A stretch of DNA of 64,000 bases from Roseivivax marinus (GTDB taxonomy: Bacteria; Pseudomonadota; Alphaproteobacteria; Rhodobacterales; Rhodobacteraceae), in the NCBI RefSeq assembly GCF_900109705.1, contig NZ_FOAI01000008.1, positions 124,001 to 188,000 on the forward strand, given 5' to 3'. The position numbers were made by a program, and so were the translations under genes. This document shows positions 45,178 to 53,109 of the stretch, piece by piece. The notes below the pieces were generated by a model, which was not told the DNA's origin, searched no databases, and saw only the letters and a program-made list of their open reading frames with translations. Numbering within the stretch: the first letter of the stretch is position 1; every line of letters starts with the position of its first letter.

Positions 45178-45843
45178 ATGCTGACAAGACGACATTTCAT
45201 CCAGACGACCACCGCGCTGTTTTCGGCATCGATATCCAGCCCGCTCCTTGCAGACACGTGGCCTACCGATGCGCAGAAGGCAGCTTGGGACGCACAGGTT
45301 ACACCTCCCGGCTACGACCCGGCCACGTCCAACCCTTGGGGCCTTCACCCTCGCTTCCTGCCACAGCGGGTCCTCGCGAAGGACGGACTTGTACCCGGTG
45401 ATATCCATGTCGATGCTGTTGCGCGCTATCTCTACCACATCGAAGAAGGCGGCACGGCGATGCGCTATGGCGTGGCGATCGCGCGCGGTAAACTTTACGA
45501 ACCGGGCACCTATACGATCAAGCGCAAGGTCAGGTGGCCGCATTGGCAGCCGACACAAAACATGATCGACCGCGACCCAGAGCTCTACGCCGATATCGCT
45601 GACGGTATGGAACCCGGACCTGAAAACGCGCTCGGATCGCGAGCCCTCTATCTCTTCGTCGGCGACCGAGACACCTATCTAAGGATTCACGGGACACCGT
45701 ATCCAAGAAGCATTGGCGGCCGTGCGAGTTCCGGCTGCGTCCGAATGGTCATGGCACACATCAATGATCTCTATCCCAACGTCGAGATTGGCTCGACGGC
45801 ATTCCTGTACTCGGCGGAAGACAGCGTCACCCCGAGAAGTTGA
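45178..45843 (+). CDS. Exported L,D-transpeptidase family protein (copy 4)
   Basis: 221 residues, close paralogue of copy 3 (35746) with the same length and motif positions: Tat-like signal (TRRHFIQTTTALFSASI), LRIHGTPYPRSIGG and SSGCVRM. Only the signal peptide and scattered surface residues differ. Unlike copy 3 it follows a ZntR-type promoter, so the two near-identical enzymes appear to be induced by different metals or signals. The ATG at 45178 begins the signal peptide directly. Confidence 0.9.
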   Translation: MLTRRHFIQTTTALFSASISSPLLADTWPTDAQKAAWDAQVTPPGYDPATSNPWGLHPRFLPQRVLAKDGLVPGDIHVDAVARYLYHIEEGGTAMRYGVAIARGKLYEPGTYTIKRKVRWPHWQPTQNMIDRDPELYADIADGMEPGPENALGSRALYLFVGDRDTYLRIHGTPYPRSIGGRASSGCVRMVMAHINDLYPNVEIGSTAFLYSAEDSVTPRS

Positions 45844-45890
45844 CTGGCGCATCATGTGTTACGCGTGGGCTTGACGCATCTATGGGCTGA

Positions 45891-46163
45891 TCAGGACTGG
45901 CGCGAAGTGCAGATGGGGTTGCCACCTGTCGAGCGTAGCGGAACCAAGGTGTTTTCCACCGGACCGCTGTGTTCATACCAATAACAGCCATCCTCGGGAC
46001 GAAGCCGCGCCGTGGTGAGATCCTGACCAGGCGCAGCAAGGGCAATGACGGCCTCGGGAACACTTCCCACTTCGTTGCGAGCGCCGCCGTCGTCCAGCGT
46101 TGGCACCGCGCAGCCAGCAAGCACCAATGTCGCTGCGATAATCGGCGCGTTTCGTTTCTGCAT
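45891..46163 (-). CDS. Small lipoprotein of unknown function
   Basis: 90 residues: signal with lipobox LAGC (MQKRNAPIIAATLVLAGC), then a mature part of about 70 residues with two Cys (DGCYWYEHSGPVENTLVPLR and PICTS). GAGGTAGAC before the ATG at 46163 supports the start. DGCYWY-type sequences occur in small alphaproteobacterial lipoproteins of unknown role. Convergent with L,D-transpeptidase 4, divergent from zntA. Confidence 0.65.
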   Translation of the reverse strand: MQKRNAPIIAATLVLAGCAVPTLDDGGARNEVGSVPEAVIALAAPGQDLTTARLRPEDGCYWYEHSGPVENTLVPLRSTGGNPICTSRQS

Positions 46164-46292
46164 GTCTACCTCACTCATTCTGATCGCTTCGTACCGGCAA
46201 GCGTTGCTCCAACCGCGTCGTTTCAAGGGGGCGGCTAGCTTCAAGCCTCCGCAGGGCGCCTTTCTTGCTGGACGAATATCCACTTGTTGCCC

Positions 46293-46323
46293 TTGAAGCT
46301 CTAGTTACTGTAGGGGCTATGTC
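46293..46323 (+). promoter_or_regulatory. ZntR/CadR-type MerR promoter of zntA
   Basis: -35 TTGAAG (46293-46298), 19-nt spacer with CTCTAGTTACTGTAGGG, -10 TATGTC (46318-46323), 32 nt before the zntA start codon. Confidence 0.8.
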
Positions 46324-46355
46324 AATGTGGAATCAATGAATCCTGAGGTCAATCC

Positions 46356-48710
46356 ATGTCTTCCGACGGCAACCGCAACGATCACGGCCATCCGGGTGAT
46401 CAAGAGCATTCTGACCCAAGAGGCAACTCCTGTTGCGACGCCAGCAAGGACGTCGCGTCCACGGCGCCAGCGCCGTCTGGCGGAAGGAGCTTTCAGGTCT
46501 CCGGGCTCGATTGCGCCGAAGAGGTGGCGATCCTGAACCGGGTTGTCGGGCCGAAAGTGGGCGGAACCGAACACCTGGCATTCGACGTGATCAACGGGCG
46601 AATGACCATCCTCGATAGCGCCGAGAGGATACCAGACGACGAAGTCACGCAGTTGGTCGCAACGACCGGCATGAGCGCCAAGCCATGGGATGCCGACAAC
46701 GCAGCAGAGGACCAGGCGGCGCATCTGGCACGTCAGAAGCGCTTTACCTCGTTGAGCGGCGGCTTCTGGGCGGCGGGATTCCTTTTTCACATTGTCGAGA
46801 CCGGCATGGGCGGCGCGCTCGGGCTCTTTGCGGGCCATGGCGAGGTGCCTATGCCTATGGTGGAAGCAGGGATCTTCGCCGTCGCGATTCTTTTTGGCGT
46901 CTGGCTTGTCGCGCCCAAGGCCTGGTCTTCGGCGCGGAGGCTTAGCCCCGACATGAACCTGCTCATGGTGGTGGCCGTCGCGGGCGCCATCGGCCTCGGC
47001 GAGTTTTTTGAGGCCGCGACGGTCGCCTTCTTCTTCTCGCTTTCGCTTTATCTTGAGAGCTGGAGCGTGGGGCGGGCGCGTAATGCGGTTTCCGCGCTCC
47101 TCGATCTGGCGCCGCCAACGGCGCGGGTTCTTTACGACGACGGATCTGAATCCGACGTTCCGGCCGCGGCCGTGGCAGTCAATGCAAGGTTTATCGTGCG
47201 CGGCGGCGACCGGATCCCCCTCGACGGTGAGGTCGTGGACGGGGCAGGGGCCGTCGATCAGGCCCCAATTACTGGGGAAAGCGCGCTAGTGCCCAAGGAA
47301 CCAGGCGACGAGGTCTATGCCGGCACGATCAACGGCGAGGGCACACTGACGGTGCGGGCGACGAAGGCCGCCTCGGACACGGTGCTCGCGAAAATCATTC
47401 GCATGGTGGGCGATGCCCATGCCCGCCGCGCGCCGGTCGAACAGTGGGTGGCCAAGTTCGCGCGCATCTACACACCCATCGTGATGGCTTTGGCGATCGC
47501 CATCGCGCTGGTGCCGCCACTGCTGCTCGGCGGCGCCTGGGACTACTGGTTCTACAATGCTCTGGTCCTTCTGGTCATCGCATGTCCTTGCGCGCTGGTC
47601 ATTTCTACGCCGGTCTCCATCGTGGCAGCGCTGACCGCGTCGGCACGGGCGGGGGTGCTCATCAAGGGCGGCGCCTATGTCGAGGCGCCGGGGCGGACCA
47701 CGGCACTGGCGATGGACAAGACCGGGACGATCACCATGGGCGAGCCTGAGGTGGCGGCGGTTCACCCACTGGTCGGCGTTTCCGCACGCGATCTCATGGC
47801 GCTGGCAGCAAGCCTGGAGGCGCGGTCTTCACACCCGCTGGCACGCGCCATCCTCTCGCGCGCCGAAGCCGATGGTGTTTCCGTGTCTGCCGCAGAGGAC
47901 ACCCGTACCGTGCCCGGGCGCGGTCTGGAAGGACGCGCCGACGGGCGCGCTATCTGGCTCGGCTCGGATCGCTTCGCCGAAGAGAAGGGGTTCGGCAATG
48001 CCATTCCGGCGGATCTGCGGGATCGGATCGAAGGGGCAGGGAGCACCCTCGTTGCCGTGGGTGACGAGACCGGCGTGACCGGCGTACTGGAGCTTCGCGA
48101 CCGCATCCGCCCAGATGCAAAGGGGATCGTTGCGCGTCTGCATGCGCAGGGTGTGAAGACCATCGTGATGTTGACGGGCGACAACGAACGCACCGCGCGC
48201 GCGGTGGCAGCCGAAGTCGGCATCGACGAGGTGCGCGCCGAACTTTTGCCAGAAGACAAGGTGACGGCCATTGAGGAACTCGTCGAAAGCCACGACATGG
48301 TGGCGATGATCGGCGACGGTGTGAATGACGCACCGGCCATGGCGCGGGCGCATTATGCCATCGCCATGGGCGCTGTCGGATCGGATGCCGCGATCGAGAC
48401 GGCCGACATCGCGCTGATGACCGACGACATCGGCAAGGTACCCTGGCTTATCGGCCATTCGCGCCGTGCCATGACGATCATCCACCAGAATATCGGCATA
48501 TCGCTGGCGACCAAGGCGCTGTTCGTCGGGCTGACCGCGTTCGGTATGGCCTCAATGTGGGGCGCCATTGCTGCGGATGTAGGCGTGTCTCTGCTGGTGG
48601 TCGCCAACGCACTTCGGCTCCTGAACGGCCATCAGGTTGAGGCCGGGCCTTCAGGCGGAGAACCGGTGGGCGAGCAGATGGCGAAAGGAGCACTGGCGCA
48701 CGGTCATTGA
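46356..48710 (+). CDS. zntA: Zn/Cd/Pb-exporting P1B-2 ATPase (ZntA/CadA type)
   Basis: 784 residues. N-terminus His/Asp-rich with CC, then one HMA-like domain whose usual CxxC is replaced by GLDCAEEV, common in ZntA/CadA. The metal site CPC at 410-412 is followed by ALVISTPVSI, diagnostic of divalent-metal pumps, in contrast to the [20 protein letters not shown] of the two CopA. DKTGT at Asp454, SSHPLARAI and GDGVND are present. It pumps Zn, Cd or Pb out of the cytoplasm. It lies behind a ZntR-type promoter; the regulator is at 57463. Confidence 0.94.
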   Translation: MSSDGNRNDHGHPGDQEHSDPRGNSCCDASKDVASTAPAPSGGRSFQVSGLDCAEEVAILNRVVGPKVGGTEHLAFDVINGRMTILDSAERIPDDEVTQLVATTGMSAKPWDADNAAEDQAAHLARQKRFTSLSGGFWAAGFLFHIVETGMGGALGLFAGHGEVPMPMVEAGIFAVAILFGVWLVAPKAWSSARRLSPDMNLLMVVAVAGAIGLGEFFEAATVAFFFSLSLYLESWSVGRARNAVSALLDLAPPTARVLYDDGSESDVPAAAVAVNARFIVRGGDRIPLDGEVVDGAGAVDQAPITGESALVPKEPGDEVYAGTINGEGTLTVRATKAASDTVLAKIIRMVGDAHARRAPVEQWVAKFARIYTPIVMALAIAIALVPPLLLGGAWDYWFYNALVLLVIACPCALVISTPVSIVAALTASARAGVLIKGGAYVEAPGRTTALAMDKTGTITMGEPEVAAVHPLVGVSARDLMALAASLEARSSHPLARAILSRAEADGVSVSAAEDTRTVPGRGLEGRADGRAIWLGSDRFAEEKGFGNAIPADLRDRIEGAGSTLVAVGDETGVTGVLELRDRIRPDAKGIVARLHAQGVKTIVMLTGDNERTARAVAAEVGIDEVRAELLPEDKVTAIEELVESHDMVAMIGDGVNDAPAMARAHYAIAMGAVGSDAAIETADIALMTDDIGKVPWLIGHSRRAMTIIHQNIGISLATKALFVGLTAFGMASMWGAIAADVGVSLLVVANALRLLNGHQVEAGPSGGEPVGEQMAKGALAHGH

Positions 48711-48979
48711 TCCGGCGGTTTCGGTAGCTCGATATCGCTTTTGCGGTCCAGCCACGCCAGCGCCCCGACAGAGAATTCCGAACCCCGGTAGGGTTCCGTC
48801 CAGGCGGTCTCGATGTCGTCCCAGGGCAGAGGCTCGAGATTTCCAAGAAAGAGCGTCAGACGGTAGGCCGCTGCCTCGGGAAGCCAAGGCGCCTCCTTGG
48901 CCGGCGTCGCGGCGACAGGTCCGGACAGGAGGAGCGCACTTGCGAGTGTGGCGAGCAGCACTCTCATAATATTTCGCAT
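48704..48979 (-). CDS. Small exported protein next to the MntR operator
   Basis: 91 residues with a signal peptide (MRVLLATLASALLLSGPVAA) and a mature part of about 65 residues rich in Trp/Pro/Glu (APWLPEAAAYRLTLFLGNLE). No Cys. Family not recognised. ATG 48979 is used; a longer frame starts at TTG. Its 3' end overlaps the zntA stop by 7 nt, convergently. The palindrome at 49001-49020 sits just upstream, so manganese- or iron-type repression is likely. Confidence 0.6.
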   Translation of the reverse strand: MRNIMRVLLATLASALLLSGPVAATPAKEAPWLPEAAAYRLTLFLGNLEPLPWDDIETAWTEPYRGSEFSVGALAWLDRKSDIELPKPPDQ

Positions 48980-49000
48980 CACCACGGCCTCCAAAGTAAA

Positions 49001-49020
49001 AAGTTAGACATGGCTAACTT
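49001..49020. promoter_or_regulatory. MntR/DtxR-type operator
   Basis: AAGTTAG (49001-49007) and CTAACTT (49014-49020) are perfect inverted arms around ACATGG. The TTAG/CTAA palindrome with a central CATG is typical of DtxR/MntR sites. It lies between the divergent exported-protein gene and the MntR-like gene at 49077. Confidence 0.7.
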
Positions 49021-49076
49021 ATCTACCCGAAGCAAACAAGTTGTCAATCCCGCTGTTTCGCTGCAAAGTCCCGAGT

Positions 49077-49535
49077 ATGACAAAGCTACAATCACAAGGG
49101 CGTGAGCCATTCGAAGCGGTCGACCGGGCTCCCGAGGCGCAGGCCGATGGCTTTGCGACCGTGCGTCAGGCACATGAAAGCGAGATGGCGGAGGATTACG
49201 TCGAACTGATCGCGGAACTGATCGAGACGCGCGGGGAGGCCAGACCGGTCGAGATCGCCGAGCGGCTTGGCGTGAAGCCGCCGACCGTGACCAAGAACAT
49301 CTCGCGGCTCAAGGCTGCTGGTCTGGTCCGGCGGGAGCCATACCGCGCGATATTCCTCACCGATGCCGGGCAGGACCTCGCGGAGATCTGTCGACGCCGC
49401 CACAGGGTCGTCGTCGCCTTTCTTCTGAGCCTGGGAATCGACGAAGAGACCGCGGAACGCGATGCGGAAGGGATCGAGCATCACGTCAGCGGGACGACAT
49501 TGGAGGCGTTCGAGCGACGGCTCAATCAGAAATGA
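49077..49535 (+). CDS. mntR: DtxR/MntR-family metal-dependent repressor
   Basis: 152 residues. N-terminal winged helix (RPVEIAERLGVKPPTVTKNISRL) and a dimerisation/metal domain with RRRHRVVVAFLLSLGIDEETAERDAEGIEHH, in which E and H residues form the Mn site. No SH3 domain, as in MntR rather than DtxR. It represses metal uptake genes when Mn is abundant. The palindrome at 49001-49020 is its probable operator, giving autoregulation plus control of the divergent small gene. No mntH is in the window. Confidence 0.88.
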   Translation: MTKLQSQGREPFEAVDRAPEAQADGFATVRQAHESEMAEDYVELIAELIETRGEARPVEIAERLGVKPPTVTKNISRLKAAGLVRREPYRAIFLTDAGQDLAEICRRRHRVVVAFLLSLGIDEETAERDAEGIEHHVSGTTLEAFERRLNQK

Positions 49536-49629
49536 GCTCGCCTAGATGCACATTCGCGCGATTCTCTATCGGGACCTCGAGCTATCAGGTCTTCAAGCCG
49601 CTGACACGTTTGCGCAATTTCGAAGCTCG

Positions 49630-49797
49630 CTAGCCGAGAACCCGCGACAGCACGATGGTTGCAAACAGGGCGACAAGTCCGAAGGCGATCGCAGACGCTA
49701 CCGCATATTGGAGGATATCCAGGTGATTCCCCCTCCTCCGTCGTGCCAGATAGCCACCCCAGATCGCGCCTCCGATAGCGCTCACGATCACAAGCAT
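49630..49797 (-). CDS. 55-residue two-helix membrane protein
   Basis: Starts at ATG 49797 overlapping the lnt stop (TGATG), with GGAGG 7 nt upstream. Residues 1-18 and 33-53 are hydrophobic, joined by a basic loop (YLARRRRGNHLD). It is the last gene of the 11-gene operon. No family recognised. Translation is well supported by the coupling and Shine-Dalgarno. Confidence 0.6.
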   Translation of the reverse strand: MLVIVSAIGGAIWGGYLARRRRGNHLDILQYAVASAIAFGLVALFATIVLSRVLG

Positions 49798-51368
49798 CAG
49801 GATACCTCCGTTCCAAAATGCCGCGCATCGGGATCTCGTCCGAGCAAACTGGCCAGCCAGCCGAAGACCCAGCACCCAAAAACAAGAACCAACAAGGTCC
49901 AGTCGCCGAACCGCGCATAGGGCGTTGGAGTACGCGCGCCCGGCAGGCCGGCATCAATGGTGCCTGTTTCCCCGGTATCAAGACGCGCGACGACATTTCC
50001 ATTGGCGTCGATGATCGCGGATATCCCAGTGTTGGCCGCCCGGACCACGGGAAGTCCCTCCTCGACCGCGCGCATCCGCGCGGAGGCGAGGTGCTGCTCG
50101 GGTCCGATGCTGGTTCCGAACCAGGCATCATTTGTGGCGTTGAATATCCAGTCGGGGCGGAAAAGGTCATCGACCACGTGGCCCGGAAAGATGATCTCGT
50201 AACAGATCGCCACCGCGACCAGAGGCGCGCCAGGGATCGCCAGCGTGCGCGGCCCTGGTCCCGGCGTGAAATCGCCCAACCCTTCGGTCAGCCGCTCGAT
50301 GGGCAGCCAGCCTTTCAGGGGCACATATTCCCCGAACGGAACAAGATGATGTTTTGCATACCCCGTCAGAACCTCCCCGCTGCCGTCATAGGCCTGAACC
50401 GTGTTGAAATATCTGGTTCCCCCATCGCCCTCCACTCGGTCAGGCGCACCTGTCAGTAGGATCCTGCCGTCTGGCAAAGCTGCAGATATCCGCGCGCGTG
50501 CCGCAGAATCTTCGTCCAGAAAGCCGGGGAAGGCCGTTTCCGGCCAAAGCAGCAAATCGAAACGTCCGGGTTGCGCGGACAAGCCCAGGTATTTTTCCAA
50601 GGTTCGCTGGCGGCTGCCCGGTACCCACTTCTCGACTTGTGGCACATTGCCTTGGACGATGCGCAAAGCAACGTCTGTCGGCGGCACGTCCTGCCCTGAC
50701 CGAAGCGCACCGCCAACCCAGAAACCCGCCACAGCAACGGCGAAGAGCACGAGAACAGGCGCGCGTCTCTTTGGCGCCGCCACAGTCAACACACCTGGCA
50801 ATATGCCGATGAAGACCGTGAGAAAGCCCAAACCGTAGCTTCCGACCCAGGCGGCGGGTTGGCGCAGGGCGGCATAGTCGACAAGGGCATAAGCGGCAAG
50901 GTTCCAGGGAAACCCTGTCAGGACATGACCCCGCAGCCATTCCGTGGCCACCCAGCAGGTTGCAAACAGCAGGCCCGCCGCAATGCCGCCGACAGCTCGG
51001 CGCTGCATGATGGCGGCAAAAAGCATCGCCGCCATGCCCGGGAAGATGGCAAGTCCGGCGGACAGACCCGCGACCGCCGGAATCGCCAGTGCGCCGAAAC
51101 GTTCGGCATCGACGTAAAAGCTCTCGGCGATCCAGGAAATTCCAATCCCGAATTGGCCCAGTCCGAAAGCCCAACCGACAAGTAAAGCGCGCGAGGTTGA
51201 GATGTTCCGGAGAACGATAAAGAGCACGGAGAAGGCGACAGGGACCGCGATGAGCCAAGAAAACGGCGGAAGAGTCAAAACCGTCAATCCGCCGGCAGCA
51301 AGGGCAAGACCCATGCGCTGGAACAGGTTCAGGTCCTCACTAACGAACTGCGGCAATCCCGGCTTCAT
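49797..51368 (-). CDS. lnt: Apolipoprotein N-acyltransferase Lnt
   Basis: 523 residues: eight or so N-terminal helices and a periplasmic nitrilase domain with catalytic Glu in LLWPETAFPG, Lys in AKHHLVPFGEYVPLKG and Cys in VAICYEIIFP. Lnt adds the third acyl chain to the diacylglyceryl-Cys of lipoproteins. The ATG at 51368 overlaps the lspA stop (ATGA), so a longer frame beginning upstream is rejected. With lgt (38684) and lspA this completes the lipoprotein pathway on the island. Confidence 0.94.
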   Translation of the reverse strand: MKPGLPQFVSEDLNLFQRMGLALAAGGLTVLTLPPFSWLIAVPVAFSVLFIVLRNISTSRALLVGWAFGLGQFGIGISWIAESFYVDAERFGALAIPAVAGLSAGLAIFPGMAAMLFAAIMQRRAVGGIAAGLLFATCWVATEWLRGHVLTGFPWNLAAYALVDYAALRQPAAWVGSYGLGFLTVFIGILPGVLTVAAPKRRAPVLVLFAVAVAGFWVGGALRSGQDVPPTDVALRIVQGNVPQVEKWVPGSRQRTLEKYLGLSAQPGRFDLLLWPETAFPGFLDEDSAARARISAALPDGRILLTGAPDRVEGDGGTRYFNTVQAYDGSGEVLTGYAKHHLVPFGEYVPLKGWLPIERLTEGLGDFTPGPGPRTLAIPGAPLVAVAICYEIIFPGHVVDDLFRPDWIFNATNDAWFGTSIGPEQHLASARMRAVEEGLPVVRAANTGISAIIDANGNVVARLDTGETGTIDAGLPGARTPTPYARFGDWTLLVLVFGCWVFGWLASLLGRDPDARHFGTEVS

Positions 51369-51838
51369 GAATCGGTCTGAAGTCGAGCGCCAACCCACGG
51401 CGCAATGAGCAGCAGCATCACGCCGCCAACCACAAAAACATCGGCCATGTTGAAGGCAGGCCAGTGCGCCGTCCCGATGTAGAAATCGAGGAAATCCGTC
51501 ACCGCACGATAGCGCAGGCGGTCCAGAATATTGCCGAGTGCACCGCCGATGATCGCACCATAGGCAATGGCCTCGACCCGGCTGCTGGTACGGACCAGCA
51601 TGAACGCCAGCCAGACGCAGATGCCAAGCGCCAGTAAGACAAGGCTCCACCACGGCGCGCCGCCGAGAAGCCCGAAGGTCACTCCGTCATTGCGCAGGTA
51701 GATGAGATTGAAGCCGGGAAAGACCGATACGCCGGAACTAAGAACAGTCGCATTGGACACAACGATTGCCTTCGTTGCCTGATCGACAAGAAAGGCGATC
51801 AGCGCAGCAAGCAGACCGACGAAGAGGCAAGTTCTCAT
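51365..51838 (-). CDS. lspA: Lipoprotein signal peptidase II (LspA)
   Basis: 157 residues, four helices. Catalytic aspartates appear in GGALGNILDRLRYRAVTDF and FNMADVFVVGG, the aspartyl dyad that cleaves diacylated prolipoproteins before the lipidated Cys. The N-terminal helix holds the conserved LVDQATKAIV. It starts 4 nt after the ZIP gene ends, so it is inside the operon. Normal family length. Confidence 0.95.
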   Translation of the reverse strand: MRTCLFVGLLAALIAFLVDQATKAIVVSNATVLSSGVSVFPGFNLIYLRNDGVTFGLLGGAPWWSLVLLALGICVWLAFMLVRTSSRVEAIAYGAIIGGALGNILDRLRYRAVTDFLDFYIGTAHWPAFNMADVFVVGGVMLLLIAPWVGARLQTDS

Positions 51839-51842
51839 CAGC

Positions 51843-52625
51843 TTATCCCAGCCAGACGTCGAGGAACAACATGATCACAAGACCAACGGCGAGGCCGAGC
51901 GTCGCCCTGTTCTGATGGCCGGATCGGTGGGTTTCCGGAATGATCTCGTGGCTGATGACGTAGAGCATCGCACCTGCTGCGAAGGCGAGACCCCAGGGCA
52001 GCAGCGGTTGCGAAAGACTGATAATCCCTGCGCCGAGAAGTCCACCGACGGGCTCGACGAGACCGGTCAGAGCGGCGATGCCCCAGGCGCGAAGCCTGGA
52101 ATAGCCCTCGCCGAGCAACGAAACCGCCACCGCCAGACCTTCGGGGGCATTCTGTAATCCAATACCGATCGCAAGTGGCAACCCGCCCGACAAACCGTCA
52201 GCCCCGAACCCGACGCCGACGGCAAGCCCTTCGGGAAAATTGTGGATAGTGATCGCGATGATGAAAAGCCAGACGCGCCGCAGCGATGCGGCGTCGGGAC
52301 CTTCCCGCCCCGTCTTGAAATGTTCATGCGGTAGCCGTTCGTTCATCAGAGCGACCGCGCCCATGCCAAGCAGGATCGCAACACATACGATGGCCGCCGG
52401 GAGAGCACCGTTGTCGAACTGTCCTTCAGCTGCGTCGAGAGCCGGGATGATCAGCGAGAAGAACGAAGCCGCGAGCATGACACCCGCCGCGAAGCCAAGC
52501 AGCAGATCGCGCGTGGCCCGGGACGGGATGCGCCCAAAAAGAACGGGGACCGCCCCGACCGCGGTCAGCGATCCGGCGGCCAGGCTTCCAAGAAAGCCAA
52601 GCGCTATGGGGGAGAGGGGTTCCAA
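51843..52625 (-). CDS. ZIP-family metal transporter
   Basis: 260 residues, eight helices. Metal-binding TM4/TM5 motifs are present: TIHNFPEGLAVGVGFG and IGLQNAPEGLAVAV, with His/Glu ligands, plus HEIIPETHRSGH near the end. ZIP proteins take up Zn, Fe or Mn. The start is TTG 52625 and has no strong Shine-Dalgarno; no in-frame ATG is nearby, so the 5' end is uncertain. It is 22 nt downstream of the DUF411 gene. Zinc import in a ZntR-regulated operon would be paradoxical, so the direction or metal may differ. Confidence 0.88.
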   Translation of the reverse strand: MEPLSPIALGFLGSLAAGSLTAVGAVPVLFGRIPSRATRDLLLGFAAGVMLAASFFSLIIPALDAAEGQFDNGALPAAIVCVAILLGMGAVALMNERLPHEHFKTGREGPDAASLRRVWLFIIAITIHNFPEGLAVGVGFGADGLSGGLPLAIGIGLQNAPEGLAVAVSLLGEGYSRLRAWGIAALTGLVEPVGGLLGAGIISLSQPLLPWGLAFAAGAMLYVISHEIIPETHRSGHQNRATLGLAVGLVIMLFLDVWLG

Positions 52626-52647
52626 TTGTTAAGGTTCTGCCGCGAGT

Positions 52648-53106
52648 TCAGTCAGGAGCCGAGTAGCTGGTGTAGACCTCGGTCGATCCGTCTTCGTGGA
52701 TCAGGAAGACATCGTAAGCCTCCCGGTCGTCCTCCGGTCCCATGCCGGGCGACCCGTAGGGCATTCCCGGCACCGCCAGGCCTACCGCGTCTGGCCGGTC
52801 CTCCAGCAGGCGTTGGATGTCAGCCGCCGGCACGTGGCCCTCGATCACATAGCCGTCGACCAAAGCCGTATGGCAGGAGACCATGCGCTGCGGCACGCCA
52901 TTGTCGAGTTTGAAGCGCACAAGAGATCCTCCGAACATGTCCTCGCCCATCGGCGCGAAGCCATTCTCCTCGAGGTGCTTCATCCAGGACAGGCAACAGC
53001 CGCAGCCGTTTGTCTTCCGGACGTCGATCTGAATCGCCTCTGCGACGGCCTGCGCCGCAGGAAGCAAGGCAAATGCGATGGCAAGGGCGGGAGTAAATCG
53101 TTTCAT
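52648..53106 (-). CDS. DUF411 periplasmic metal-binding protein (second copy)
   Basis: 152 residues: signal peptide (MKRFTPALAIAFALLPAAQAVA), then the Cys set NGCGCCLSWMKHL and the Cys/His segment MVSCHTALVDGYVIEGHVP. The first copy at 8013 shares CGCC, CHTA and EGHVPAADI, so the two derive from one family, although upstream signals differ (Tat-like there, Sec here). The C-terminal GMPYGSPGMG is also shared in type. A copper-binding role is established only by family association. Confidence 0.86.
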   Translation of the reverse strand: MKRFTPALAIAFALLPAAQAVAEAIQIDVRKTNGCGCCLSWMKHLEENGFAPMGEDMFGGSLVRFKLDNGVPQRMVSCHTALVDGYVIEGHVPAADIQRLLEDRPDAVGLAVPGMPYGSPGMGPEDDREAYDVFLIHEDGSTEVYTSYSAPD

Positions 53107-53109
53107 GGA

